Shown in pieces: positions 40,985 to 52,695 of a stretch of 64,000 nucleotides of DNA. The stretch is from Cladosporium sp. IMV 00045. Taxonomy: Eukaryota; Ascomycota; Dothideomycetes; Cladosporiales; Cladosporiaceae. The notes beneath the pieces were generated by a model. It saw nothing but the letters and a program-made list of their open reading frames with translations. It was not told the DNA's origin and did no database searches. The position numbers and the translations under genes are program-made. Every line of letters begins with the position of its first letter. Position 1 is the stretch's first letter. The stretch spans positions 1-64,000 of the forward strand of contig MSJI02000442.1 in the NCBI GenBank assembly GCA_001931905.2, given 5' to 3'.

Positions 40985-42130
40985 ATTGATGCTCACAATG
41001 ACCCTGTCTATGACAAAGTCGAAAAGAAGTCCCACCAATGTGTTACCGTTACGACAGGTATTCTTGCGACAAACTTCCCCGAAGTCCCTGCTCGCTCCAT
41101 TCCTCTGGGAAAAAATGGTAAAGTGTGGCCAGAAGGTCAGCTTAGTCGCTGCTTGGAAGAGGCCAGCACCAGAGCTTGCATACCACGACTTCGCGTCTCC
41201 AACTAGCGCCAGATAACCGTCGCCATTGTCAAAACCAAATTTGCAAGCCAGATGGAGTGCTTCGATGCCGGTGATAACGACGAGGACGCAGAGGAAATGG
41301 ACGAATCAATCAGAATCGTGACCATACAACGCAACCACAAGATACAGACAGCCAATCGGGCGTACGCCAACCAGACGGGAGCATCGTTCAGCAACCTGTG
41401 GGATGGTCAGATCAGGACGAGCTTGCGAGAATCGATGCTATGGCAAGAATATTGGGGAGTGGAAACGATGTTAAGATCCAAGAAGCGTAAGAACGATGGG
41501 GAAAGAACTGGATTAACAAAGCGAATTGCGATGGGTGTCTACCGTCCGCGTAAGCCTTGGTCGGCGGATGCTTTAACAGGAGCCCTAAAACGGTTTTACG
41601 GCAGCAAGGAAGCGAGCTGGAGGTGCGTAGAGCAAGAGCGAGCCATGATCGCGATCATGTCGTGGACTGAACAGGTGGTGGCCATACTCCCAACAGGTGC
41701 AGGGAAGAGTCTCCTTTTCATTTTACCTTGTACACTTCCAGACGCCGGTATCACCATCCTGATCGTTCCCCTCGTTGCCTTGAGAGGAGATTTGCTCCGG
41801 CGGATCAAAGATGCAAAAATCGAACACATCGAGTGGAAGCCTGGGGAGGCTCGAGACGCAACGTTGATCGTCGTTAGCGTCGAAGCTGCGTGCAAGCCGG
41901 GATTCATGAAGTACGCGCGTGGCCTCGCGGCACAGCAGAAACTCGACCGAATAGTCATCGACGAGTGCCATCTGACAGTCACCGCAGCCAACTACCGAGA
42001 AAGCATGGTCGATCTTACCATGATCAGGGGTCTGAAGACTCAGTTTGTGTATCTGACCGCCACCCTCCCTCCGTCCATGATGGCAGAATTTGAGGAGCGG
42101 AACAGAGACGGTACCACTCGAGAGTATGAC
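40985..42130 (+). pseudogene. RecQ-type DEAD/DEAH helicase fragment (5' and 3' truncated)
   Basis: The frame reads through conserved fungal RecQ-type sequence: Arg-Gln-Ile-Thr-Val-Ala-Ile-Val-Lys-Thr-Lys-Phe, Ala-Asn-Arg-Ala-Tyr-Ala-Asn-Gln-Thr-Gly-Ala, Arg-Lys-Pro-Trp-Ser-Ala. It then has Walker A Leu-Pro-Thr-Gly-Ala-Gly-Lys-Ser, the box Ile-Asp-Glu-Cys-His, and Leu-Thr-Ala-Thr-Leu-Pro-Pro. A TAG at 41204-41206 replaces the Trp normally seen before Arg-Gln-Ile, again TGG-to-TAG. The 5' part is cut by the LINE. After motif III the sequence leaves the helicase and runs in frame into a JmjC-family segment, so the RecQ C-terminal lobe is missing. Such helicases are common in subtelomeric and mobile fungal DNA. 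Confidence 0.8.
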
Positions 42131-43322
42131 AGGTGCAAAGTCGACTGGCTCGAGTCCACTTGCTGGGCTAACATACATGTCGCTTCAGAAGAACGAGTCG
42201 ACGCTAATCCAGAACTCGGAACCAAGTCTGACGTTATGTACATGAGCTGGAAGATATTCGAGGGGCGTGCCCGCGCCGGCGAGGTTTTCCGCAAACCAAT
42301 TGTGATCCACCAAGATTTCCAAGACAGTGGTACGCACGAAGTGCGAGAATATATTGCCATGTTGGACGAGCGGTTTCCTCACCAGATGCTAGATGTGCAA
42401 GACGGCGAAACTGGCGAATGTCGGAGTGTGAAAGTCAGGGACTTCTGTGCGGCTATATTTGCCAAAGAGCACGAATCCATTCAGAGTCTGGCAACCATGA
42501 GCAACGCCATAAGTCTACGAAAGATTGCCAATGCCGATGTTGTTGACTCGTCTCAAGAGGTCTCGCCTTTTAGAGACTTTGATCGAACGGGCATCGAATC
42601 AAGCGCCAGGAGAGCGAGCTGTTCGCGAGGCAAACGATGTCGCAGACTGCATTGGATTCGACCTTCTTGGCTTCAAAGGTGCATTCACCCGACCACATGT
42701 GGATGCACTGATGGGCACCTGTGTGCCATGTCTCTCGGGAGTAAAGGTCTGGATCTTTGTGACAGACATGAGCGAACAAGACTGGGACGACTTTGCGCAG
42801 GCAGGGCCTTCTTGGAGCCCAGAATGCAAAGGGCGAGCTATCATTCTCGGGAGAGATGACTTTCTGCTGATGCCGTCTGGACTTCGAGTGCTTCATACAG
42901 TCCTTACCCTCGAGCCCAGTCTAATGGAGGGTGGAATGCTGTGGGATGAGCGCAACATCCCGGCCTTGCTTGACGAGTTATTGTGGGTGGCACAGCATCA
43001 GCTCTGCACGAACGAAGCGCTGGCATATCAGCTTCCCAGCATTATCGACGCCCTGGAGAGCTGGGTGAAAGAGCAAAACCCCCCAACTGTTTAGAGATCC
43101 GGGGTACCAGACCTTATACATCTCGTGCAACAGAGAGTCGAAAAGCTACGTGCTCTCGGCTGCACATGCGGTCGTAATTGCAACAGCGGTGAGAAATGCC
43201 ACTGCAGAGCACAAAATCGTCGGTGCACAGCCTGGTGTTCAAGACATCCCACTTTGCCCGACAACGCCAAGAACAAAGCCTTCAGCTGCATGTACGAAGA
43301 ACAAAAATTCAGACGGCAATAG
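42131..43322 (+). pseudogene. JmjC-CXC family copy fused behind the helicase
   Basis: The helicase frame continues into Arg-Lys-Pro-Ile-Val-Ile-His-Gln-Asp-Phe-Gln-Asp-Ser-Gly, matching Thr-Pro-Leu-Val-Ile-Glu-Glu-His-Phe-Ala-Asp-Ser-Gly of the 891-aa protein. A frameshift at about 42521-42525 moves to the next frame, which holds Phe-Lys-Gly-Ala-Phe-Thr-Arg-Pro-His-Val-Asp (HxD kept), Ser-Gly-Val-Lys-Val-Trp-Ile-Phe, and Val-Leu-His-Thr-Val-Leu-Thr-Leu-Glu. A TAG at 43092-43094 interrupts just before the tail. The same frame then continues to 43322 with a nine-Cys CXC-like cluster (Cys-Thr-Cys...Cys-His-Cys...Cys). Two lesions make it a pseudogene, but the metal ligands and Cys pattern are preserved. 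Confidence 0.78.
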
Positions 43323-43938
43323 GATCATGAGCTCCAACAGCTCCGATACAAGTTACATCAACATGCAACCCCGAAACTTATGACTGGACTCAAAATTGCG
43401 TTGGATGTAATCTCATGAGTAGGTCGTCCATATATTGAGGGTAGGCCAGCAACTAGATGATCAGCTACCCTGCCTACACTGCAAGGGGGTCATCCAAGTT
43501 GCCTGCCAGCGGAAAAACACCTGCATCTTCTCCATTTGACTAAACCTGACTAAAGATTGCGATGGCGTTGACCCATTGTATAAAACAATTGGCGGATAAC
43601 ACAGGTCGCAACGCAGAGGCAGCATATTTCTTCCCGTTCTTGACCTCCTCACAGTGACACATCACAAAGATCATCTTGTCTGAAGAGCAATGTTCTCACC
43701 AGAAAAATGAGACTGGTCGATTGCTTCGATGCTGCAATCCAGACGACACAACATCCAAGTCGTGACACTGGATCCTGGATCTGGAAAGAGTGAAGTAACG
43801 TTCTGCTAAAGTTTTGAAAGATAAGACCTGAATGTACTGTACTGTAAGAACAAACCCAAGACCTAAACACAGTCCATCGCAATGCAAAGTGGCGAGGACT
43901 GTACGGGTAGTAATACCAGCAAGTCTTTAAACTCGCTT
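43323..43938. other. Intergenic, nothing recognised
   Basis: No family features in either strand's frames. Confidence 0.4.
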
Positions 43939-45257
43939 TCACCCCTCCCACCCCCACCACATGGTAACATCGTCGTAGCTTTCGCCTTTTCGTTCTTCAC
44001 TGGGCACAAGACCCACATGCGACTCGTACGTCTCGTCTTCGGGTAGGTTGTGCAGCATCAGCAAAGGGTGCTCGGTGTTCTGAGTCCCGCTAGACGGCAG
44101 TCGCAATTCGGCCAATATGTCGCTTTCGAGCTGCAAGCAGGTCCAAGATGCTAACGCGATCAAATCTGTTGCATTTCGGTGATTAATTCTTGGCCCTTCT
44201 CATGCTGCCTCCGAACGTCTTCATAGGCTGCCAAGTAGTGGTCATTGTAAAATTTGTATCGGTCGAGTAAATTTCGGACCACCCTGCCAGCCATGGTAAT
44301 CCAGCTCATACTCTCCTTAACGCGGGCCAATTGTATGGACCTGCAAGCAAGGACATCCGTGCATGAATCAGATCATTGCCATCGCCTTGACCACCAAGGA
44401 TTTCAGCAGCCTTAGCAGTAGGCAATACCAGGAATGACGTCTAAATTTTTTGCCGTGTCACTGCTCGAACTTCCATCAATTGATGTTCGCCGGCTGCGGC
44501 ATAGAAACATCCCGTCATTGAGATATGCCAGTGGGACATCGGTGTTCGCGTGTGGGTTGAGCTCGGTAGGGCTAGGCGAAGACCTCACGTGGGATGACGC
44601 TGGAGAGCTACCAATCGTGCCCGAATCGCCAGACAGCTGATGTAACAAGACTTGATTTGTGTTGAGAGCGCTATCTTGGACAGGCCCAGGTAACGGCTGC
44701 TCGTGCAAACAAATCTTTCCCAGTGCGAGGATGAGGTAAATAAATGCATTGTTCGGAGAGCGCTCGGTGTCGACGAAGAGTTCTGTGACAACCTCTCCGC
44801 TGACGCTGGCGTAGCCGCCAGGGCCATTCGATCGCTGTCGTTTGGTAGGGCGGTCTGACTTTTCGGAGCCCACAGCGAAGGTGTTGTGGTTGTTCTTGCT
44901 GCGCGAGCAGCGCCCGATGAACTCGGTGGTGAGTTTTCGCGTTCTTCCCTTGTCCAAGAACGGGTGCATGATGTGCATGTGCTTCACGTAGCTGTCCCAG
45001 AGACTGTCTATGGTTGTAGCGTCCAAGTCCAGGGTGCCATCTGGTTTCAAGCCACCAGCTGTACATGGATGCAATCGTGTTTCGGCGCAGGGGTAAGCGT
45101 AAGTGGGACGCCCGCAACCCCAGATGCCTTCAGGTCGACACGCTGCATCGCTGGACATACTTACTGTCTTCACTTCGAGCAGGGCTTGCTGGGCCGCCTG
45201 GCTGCGTGCCATCTTGCTCCTCGATGCCTTATCCGCGACCATAGAGACGCAAGACAC
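43939..45257 (-). pseudogene. Decayed fungal Zn2Cys6-type transcription factor (middle and C-terminal parts)
   Basis: The frame 45257-44412 matches the regulatory middle region of fungal factors: Arg-Pro-Thr-Tyr-Ala-Tyr-Pro, Met-His-Ile-Met-His-Pro-Phe-Leu-Asp-Lys, Leu-Ile-Leu-Ala-Leu-Gly-Lys-Ile-Cys, and Asp-Val-Ile-Pro-Gly-Ile-Ala-Tyr. The homology then continues in shifted frames: Ala-Lys-Ala-Ala-Glu-Ile-Leu-Gly-Gly (44390 region), Gln-Leu-Ala-Arg-Val-Lys-Glu-Ser-Met-Ser-Trp, and finally Thr-Cys-Leu-Gln-Leu-Glu-Ser-Asp-Ile-Leu-Ala-Glu. At least two frameshifts lie between 44420 and 44290. The N-terminal zinc cluster is absent. The Leu-Gln-Leu-Glu-Ser-Asp-Ile-Leu motif is a common C-terminal signature of this class. 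Confidence 0.72.
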
Positions 45258-47440
45258 CTCGGTTCAATCACTGACTTCCATAACATAGCAATCATTCACG
45301 TCTACGTAGGCTTCTTGCAATAACGGTCGCAAAATAGGCCACAGAAGAATATGCTTGTGCGGCGCTGTTCGGTGGTCATCCAATTCTCGGTTGCGTTTGC
45401 GAGGGTCTGTCCAGTGCCTCCTACGAGCGACGTCAAACTGCTTGGGGTGCCTAGCAAGGTGGTGAATAGAGAAGTAAAGGGCTCAGAACGGTGTAGGCTG
45501 TTTGCTGATAGGGTTTGGTGACATGGGTGAATGGCCTATCCCTACCGCAGGGGAGTGCTGGGTGAAACAGCAGGCATGCAGCGGTGGAGGCATGATTGAG
45601 GGAGCCGACTAGTGACTCGGCGCTGCAGCAAGGCGCCGTAATCAGAAATCGACGTGATTAACTGAGATCGACCATGGAATGACGTGGCGGCCATCGACGC
45701 TGCATGACGAAGCACCCCAGAGCGAGCGCCGCTGCCGCGCTTCCACCGACAATCTTCTCACTTCTCAATACCACGACCCTCTCTGCAAGCCCCCCTATGC
45801 CTCCAAGCAAAGCCTGCAACGAATTTCCTCCATTCACGTATGTATAACGTTACGAGGTCGTGGTCGATGTGAAGGGTCGCCCCAGGAGGCCTTGACTAGA
45901 AGCTCTTAGGCCCTCACGATCGTGTAGGTCCAAGCGCATCGGTCTCCGCCCGAAGCATCCTCCGAGTGCAACGCAGTGCCACATCTTCATGCAACACAGC
46001 CACAACACACTGCGGGGCTAGAGAGGTAGCCAACCCGTGGATGCATGGAACCATATCATTTGCTTATCGAGAACCTCCGAATCCACTGGGAATCACCCCT
46101 TCTCGAGCCGTTAGCGAGGCGCGGACAGCTGGAGAAGAGTTATGCTTCCACCAATCCTCCCATACTTGCCTATGATCCCACGGCTCGTGATCCCAGGGGT
46201 CAACTCTTTGTCAGATGGTTCTATTAGCGCCGTGCGGAGGCTCGGTTGGATGAGCTAGATGGTGAATTATCCCGTTGGACTATGTCTTAATGGCGGGGCT
46301 AGACGTGGCAGTCGCGCCTTACGATTGAGGTATGCCTTGCTTTGCTTGATAGATGCTCTGATTGTAGCACGACTTAATCGAAGTTCTTGGAGTCCAAGGA
46401 AGGAAACGCTGCCTTCGCTCTCGCGAAGCCGCGGCCCGGCGGTTTCTGACTAACGAAGCTTCTACGCCTCAAAGCCAAGAATTACAGCGTGGAGGTGGCA
46501 CACTGGAGCTTCATAATGAAAAATTGACTGTGTGGCTATCTGTGGGTAATGAGCCCGTGTCTGGGATCATGTCCCCAAGCGGAGTGATTACAATCTGACT
46601 GCCGAGTCAATACAGCCGCCATTTTGAACGGCTAGATCATGGCCATCTTGAGCTAATCAAGGTGGAAAGAATGGGTCTACTGAAACTCGTGCTCAGATAG
46701 GCCGGTGACAGCCGCTACGCTCCGAATATAGATAGACTCAAGAGGTAGTACAGTGCATAACTCGTTTGCTAACGGTCCAGACGTGTTTCAACAAGGTTGA
46801 ATCGTGCGCTCTGCTTCCCATCGTGCTTTGCTAGGAATGCGGAAGGTGTTACGGTTCATTATATGACTGGTTATTCCAGGAATCGCTTGAAACCGGTACT
46901 TCCTGGACCCACATCGAGCATTAGATATGATCAGGTTTCGGATGTGGCTTGCGAAAAGTCGCAAGCTCCGACCCTATGTTTGAAATTCTCGTCGACGTAT
47001 TGCTGAATCCAGGTATTCGTGAAAAGAAACCCCTAGCACCTCGGTCAGGCGACGGCATGTGACTGGTATGTCCCAGAATGAATCCAATAAACACCAATGG
47101 CATTCTGTATTTCGTCCATAGCTAGAATGATGGTTGGAAATAACAAATTTCGGACATAGTTGTCAGCACTTCTTAGCCTGCTCTTGCAATCGATCACAGG
47201 ACCCTGACACTGGATACTATACAAGCGGTACTAGCGCCCTCACAGATCTATTGCGACATGCTGTCTGAATTTCTCTATTCGCAAAGGCCGAGTATTCATG
47301 TCATGGCACCTTCTTCCTCGGCTCCAAACGTTGCACGTTGAGCTTCCCCTTACCTCAGTCAGGTTTCATCAAGAAACAAGGGCATACTAACATCATTTTC
47401 GGTAGTACCGGCAAGAGAGTCCTCAAGTCAGTGGCTACGC
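45258..47440. other. Gene-poor region with one possible coding relic (46045-46450, plus)
   Basis: From an ATG at 46045 a protein-like frame (Leu-Leu-Ile-Glu-Asn-Leu-Arg-Ile-His-Trp) meets TAG near 46227. It continues in the same frame with Arg-Arg-Ala-Glu-Ala-Arg-Leu-Asp-Glu-Leu-Asp-Gly-Glu-Leu-Ser-Arg-Trp, then further stops. This suggests a stop-riddled old gene or transposon. Otherwise nothing recognised. Confidence 0.35.
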
Positions 47441-50400
47441 TCAACGTCCTTCTGACCAATTGCCCGGCACAGCCGATGCTTTGTTTACCCCCAACTTCCA
47501 CTTATCGATGGATTCCTTGACAGTTCTGAGCCCAGCCGGCTTGGTGATGTACTCATCGGTACCAGCGTTTTCCGCTGCTCGACGGTCCTTATCACTCACC
47601 AGGCCCGTCAGCGCCACGATTCGTGAGCGCTTGCCGTCACTTCCCGAGTCTTCTATGCGACGAATTGCGGATGTGGCCTCAAAGCCGCTGATTTCAGGCA
47701 TGCTCTGTTCGAGGTATTAACGTGGTTCCAGCGCACACAAGGGTATCTTGCAAGACGATTTACCAGGTCCATGAAGACGATATCGAAGGCACCTTTACTG
47801 CCAGCAGCCCTCTCGTACAGATCAATAGCTTGTTGGCCTCCGGTGGCCAGTGCGTAGTTTGCTGCATCGATGCCACATTTCTTTACGAACATAGTAAGCA
47901 TCTTCAAATTTACATTGTCTGCGATGCCGTCAGTTCACATATCCATGCGTATCTTGAGATTGCAGTCGCCATACTGTCGTCAACAAGAAGTATCTTGGGT
48001 TGGATGGGTGGCTTCGACCCATCGTCATCATTCCCCTCTTGATCTTGCTCTCCCGTACCCCGTTTGGTTTTTCCGACTGGTTCGACTACCCCTCGATCAT
48101 TCTTCACTTTGTAGGTCGGCGCTTCACTTGGACCATTGGCTTGTGCAAACCTCTGCGAGTCGCTTGTCTGAACATCGACACCTGAACCATGCTTCGCTAC
48201 GCTTTCTTCGGGCTCGTCTCTTGGAAGTTTGCTTCGAGAAGATGATGGCTTTGTTTTGTCTGTATCGCGTGTGGAATTGGAATCGTATTTGGAGTCTTGA
48301 CATGCGTCCCGGGCAGGTCTAACTATTCGAACGGGAAGCCTGGCACCGGAACTCTTGCAGTGGTGACTGATTTGTTCGACGCCAACCGATGAACCAGGCT
48401 GCAGGTCGCCGCCGTCGCTCCGGGCCAGCAAGCGATCATTGCTTGAGTGGACCTCATCGGATTGAAAAGTCCTTTTCTCATTGATATTGCCCCGGCTCGG
48501 GATGATCTGAGGGAAAAAGAGCGTCACTGCCTTCCACAGCTTTGAGGGTAAGATCGAGCCAGTAATGATTGCATCAGCGACCTTCGAAGCAGCATCAATT
48601 TTTTTTGCATCAAACTCAGAGTTCTTGCCAATATCTGCGCAGACGGCGACCTTCTTGACATTCGCAAAGGCTTCGCCTGAAGACTCTTGGAACGACTTCA
48701 GGTCGGGATGCGCAATGAATACAAGATCTGGAAACCCTTGATTTGAACCTTGGTGCCAGATCGTAATCTTGGGCTGGAACCAAGCCTCAAGAGTGGATGC
48801 CAGAGATTCGTAAAGGAGTCGAACCGACCGCTCGCCGCGTTTGTCTTCTTGGCCAAACCACTTGGGGAAATAGACACTGGCGTTGAGAACAGGGAGCTCG
48901 CTCATGTCGCGAACGGGCATTGGCGGTATCACAGCTGTTCCTGGATGGTAGCCGTCCTCGAGTTTTTGCTCGACACCCGCGATTAGATTGGGTAATGGCA
49001 AAATTACCGCAGCCTTACTTCCCATCGTCTCATCTGTCTCGATTTCCACGGTGCCCTCCAGTTGTTCGACGTTCCGCTTCACTAGAGATAGGCCCAGTCC
49101 CACCCCGCTGTCTACAGGCTCCTGCTGTGAGAAAGGTACAAACAGGCTGTGCTTCATGAAGTCTTCCGAGAAGCCTCGACCAGAGTCAATAACATCCAGA
49201 TAACAATAGTCGCGGTTCACGCTCACGGATGAGCGAACACAGTATCTGCTTTGCGAGAATTTGATGGCATTACTCAAGAGGTTTTCGAGTATGATGCGAA
49301 ATGTAGAATTTCTCCCAATCTGACAATTGTCCGTGCTGCGGGCGTCGAAGATGATGGTAGAGAATTCATCATCTTCCTGGTTGTTTTTGACGGTTCTTCC
49401 GTTGTCATGAATACTGTCTTGGTGGTTCAGATCTTCTTTGCGCTCGATGGATGAAGACAAGATAGTGTCCGAGAGCCGCATTCGCTTCGCGACATCCTCC
49501 ACAACTTCCTCGCAGAGATCCACCAGGCTTGTGTCACCCGACGTGTGATACTCTTCGCCAATTTTCTGGCCGATTTGTACAACATGTCCCTGGTTGTGGG
49601 TTCCGACCTGGCGCGGTAAAAAGCCATCGTTGACCGAATATTGAGGTTGGTATATAGGCACAGCTGCAGCCTGATCCTGGACTCCCGAATGCAGTAAGAT
49701 CTTGTCGACAGTTTCCAAGAGTTGTGTGGCGCCAAATCTCGATTATCGTCAGCAAAACTCTACTTTCTTTCTGGGCCGGACAACACACCTTGCGTCGACC
49801 AACATCTCTCGTAGCTGCGGGCTGCAGTGGGTAGTAGCAAGGGCAAGATCCAGGTTTCCGAGAACACTGTGAAGCGGCGACCGGGTCTCATGGCTGATGG
49901 ACCCAATAAAGTCAGCCTTGACTCGATCCAGCTTTTGAGACTCTGATCTCGATATTATGACTGTTGTTGCCATGCAGAACGAAGACATTGCGTTGAGATC
50001 GGTCTCGGGTAGGAGAATACGATCATATCCGAGAACCCAGCCTACACAGAGAGCTGTGTTTCGATTGTGAACAGCATCCCATAGCGGTGTGAAGATGATC
50101 TGTCGTGCACCTGGGAAAGACTGGTCGAGTGACGCATTCGTCATCGTGTCCAAAACTTTTGTATCGTGACCGATGGCACCAGCAAAGACGGGCTGCTCCC
50201 TCGAATCATCTAGGTGCAATACACCACCGTTGGGAAATGCCTCGAGTATCTCTGACACCGCATTCGCATCTAAAGGAATAAAGGTGTCTATGCCGGACTC
50301 AAGCTTTCCTGCTATCGCCTTATCCTGTACGATTTTCGCTTGACTATGAAACTGTCGAGCAGGAAGCGATAACTCTTGAAAGACAATACCAGCTAGGTCA

Positions 50401-51327
50401 AAGAATTCACGAAGCAAATTTCCAGCGACCTCGTACACATCGTTCACTCCCATCGGCCTTGACGATGCGATCCCGTGCTTTTGAGATATCTGCGTACGGG
50501 CGCGTTCATGCAGCTGAGCGTCGAGCAATGAAGAAAGGGCTTTGTTATACCTCTTGGCGCGCTTGCCCTCCAGTGCCTGTACGGCTTGCACAAGTTGTCT
50601 CATCACATGTTTTGTGGTCTGGTAGAGGTATTGTTGCTGAGTTTTGCTTATGCCATTCGCAGCTGGTCTCTTGCTCATTGCAAATACAGTTCCAATGTTA
50701 AGGCCGTCAGGACTTGTGATAGGCATGCCAACATAATGGCGGAAGCGGGCGACTGTCCCACTGACGAATGGCAGAACCTGTGTGCGCTCTGTCTCTGCCA
50801 TATCGAGCACTTCGTAAAATGCCGGCAAGCCTGGCTGGTGCTCCAGTAAGATTGTTCGCTCGCAAAGTCCGCCATGGTGGCTGACCTCGTCGCATCCATA
50901 CCATTGGGCGGACTCGAGCGAGACCTGTGCGTTGTTGCTGTTGTCATTGGTGGCTCCAGACAGAAAGAACTGTGTATGGTCGTCCAAAAGCGAGACCATG
51001 GCCTGAGAATGTTAGCGTGTGTGCCATGACAAGAGTTTTGATGAATCCTACAAGGTCAGCATTTAGTTGTTTGAGCACACCTCTGAGCAACGCTGCCATT
51101 GCAGGATCAGCGGTCTCGTGCTCTCCGTGAAATGATGCCGTCTCACCATCCCCACAAACAGAATCTGTACCACCCGCGCTGTGCTGGACAATCGAAGGCC
51201 TGACCTGGCAATACTTTCTGACCTGCCATACCCGCCGCCGGTCTGCGACAAGAGCTTCGTCCTGGTGGGACAAGCTGTCATCTCTGTTCAACACCTGTTG
51301 ACTCGGATTCATATCTCCATGCATCAC
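47441..51327 (-). CDS. Hybrid histidine kinase (GAF-like sensor, HisKA, HATPase, receiver), 1223 aa
   Basis: Five exons: 51327-51052, 51002-49789, 49737-47975, 47918-47764 and 47704-47441. The four introns are 49, 51, 56 and 59 nt, all GT-AG in matching phases, total 3672 nt. Residues about 95-260 form a GAF-like sensor (Val-Gly-Met-Pro-Ile-Thr-Ser-Pro-Asp-Gly-Leu-Asn-Ile-Gly-Thr-Val). HisKA has Ser-Ile-Ser-His-Glu-Thr-Arg-Ser-Pro-Leu-His with phospho-acceptor His463. The ATPase has Leu-Glu-Asn-Leu-Leu-Ser-Asn-Ala-Ile-Lys-Phe, Asp-Ser-Gly-Arg-Gly-Phe and Gly-Val-Gly-Leu-Gly-Leu-Ser-Leu. A disordered linker precedes the receiver (Leu-Leu-Val-Asp-Asp-Asn, phospho-acceptor Asp1135 in Phe-Met-Asp-Leu-Ser-Met-Pro, Lys in Ile-Thr-Lys-Pro). 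The HisKA box has Thr where most have Leu/Val. Signal probably passes to the HPt/response-regulator pathway. Ligand unknown. Confidence 0.9.
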
Positions 51328-52695
51328 CTGGTACTAGTTCAAGCCTAGAAGAAGGGACGGCTTCCGTAAATCATTTAATTGAAGCGTTGTCCTCGAGCAA
51401 GTGGGTGGTACACAGGGAAGCCATTTTGCCACTTCAAGCCTTGGCGCGGCTGAATCCGCAGCTGAACGGCTCCGAGGCTAGGCAGCTTTGATCGGGGTAA
51501 GCATTAGGGGGCGAGCGGCAATCACGGGCATGTTGAAGATTGGATTCATCTACCTTTTCGCAGATGGGATTTAAAGCAACGTCCCTTTAGGATTTCATGC
51601 TGTTTCAATCCGCTTGAATCGCCTACAGTATTCCATCCCGCTGTTCGTGGCCAAAGATATGCGCGCTGTCGCGTTTCTAGTACTGGGTTGTATGCTATTA
51701 CCTAGTCATATCACATTGTCTTCCTCGGCTAACTTTCATGGGGAGTTGAGACAACGAGGCAGTAAGTGGTCGAAGGATTTATGTAGTTGGATGTAACTGC
51801 TTGAACAATGATTCCTGGAACTCTGCACATAGCTAGAATGCACGCATGGTTTGCAGGATGTGTCGAAGTCCTGCTCGATGGCCATAGAACGCATACAGAG
51901 CTATCCCTTCAGAGGCGAGGCTTCGGCCGGCTTCCGGCAATGTCATTGTAGGCAGTGAGTTCTCATCATCACGTGACTTTTGCGACAGGTCTCGCTCACA
52001 ATGCTCGTGGCTGGCATTGCCCGGCGATGAGGTGCACCTGCACGTAATGCCGGCTACGGACCTGCAATTGGCAGTACTTGACAGAGCAGCCAAGAGACCT
52101 CATCAATCAGGACAAGGACCAGCCAGCGAGTTTGGAAGAGCAAGGGAACACCGAGTAACACGGCTTCAAACATTACCACATGTGACGATGACGCCCTGTG
52201 AAGGTTACTATGCGGCTCCCCGCATAACACGGGGATGGCTTTCGGCGAGCCCTTGAATCGCAGTGCACTGGAGCGCATCAACCGGTAAATGTGGCTCTGC
52301 CGCGTTAGATTGAGCTGCGTCAGCTGCATTCGACCGAGGCCGGCCTAGGTCACCATGACCTGCAACCACGGGCTCGGGAAAGGGCAATGCAAGGGTCCAT
52401 CGGCAATTTTCTTGTCCATCACAAGAAACCCATGGTGACAACATGATGACACAGCCATACAACTTGTCTCTCCCCACGCACGAATACTTTCGGAAGTTTG
52501 CCATCTGATCCGCTACCAGGTCAAAATCTGCTGTAAGCAATACGACATGAATTCTTCAAGACATGGCGTCTGTAACGTAATGCTTTCCTCACACTAGGCG
52601 TTCTCGGCAGTCGGCAGTGATGGCTTGTCGCGTGATCTTTTATTCAACACCACGTAGCTCTGGTACATCGGCATTAACGGGTAAAGATAGCAGAC
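51328..52695. other. Spacer upstream of the histidine kinase; weak frames only
   Basis: A 45-codon plus-strand frame at 51659-51796 starts with a hydrophobic leader (Met-Arg-Ala-Val-Ala-Phe-Leu-Val-Leu-Gly) and could be a tiny secreted peptide. A minus-strand frame 52504-52208 is open without family features. Neither is strong enough to call. The region should contain the kinase promoter. Confidence 0.35.

Noticed and set aside
34640..41000. Target-site duplication flanking the LINE
   Set aside because: Sequence after the poly(A) and before the 5' end share no convincing repeat; the 5' end is also not sharply defined.
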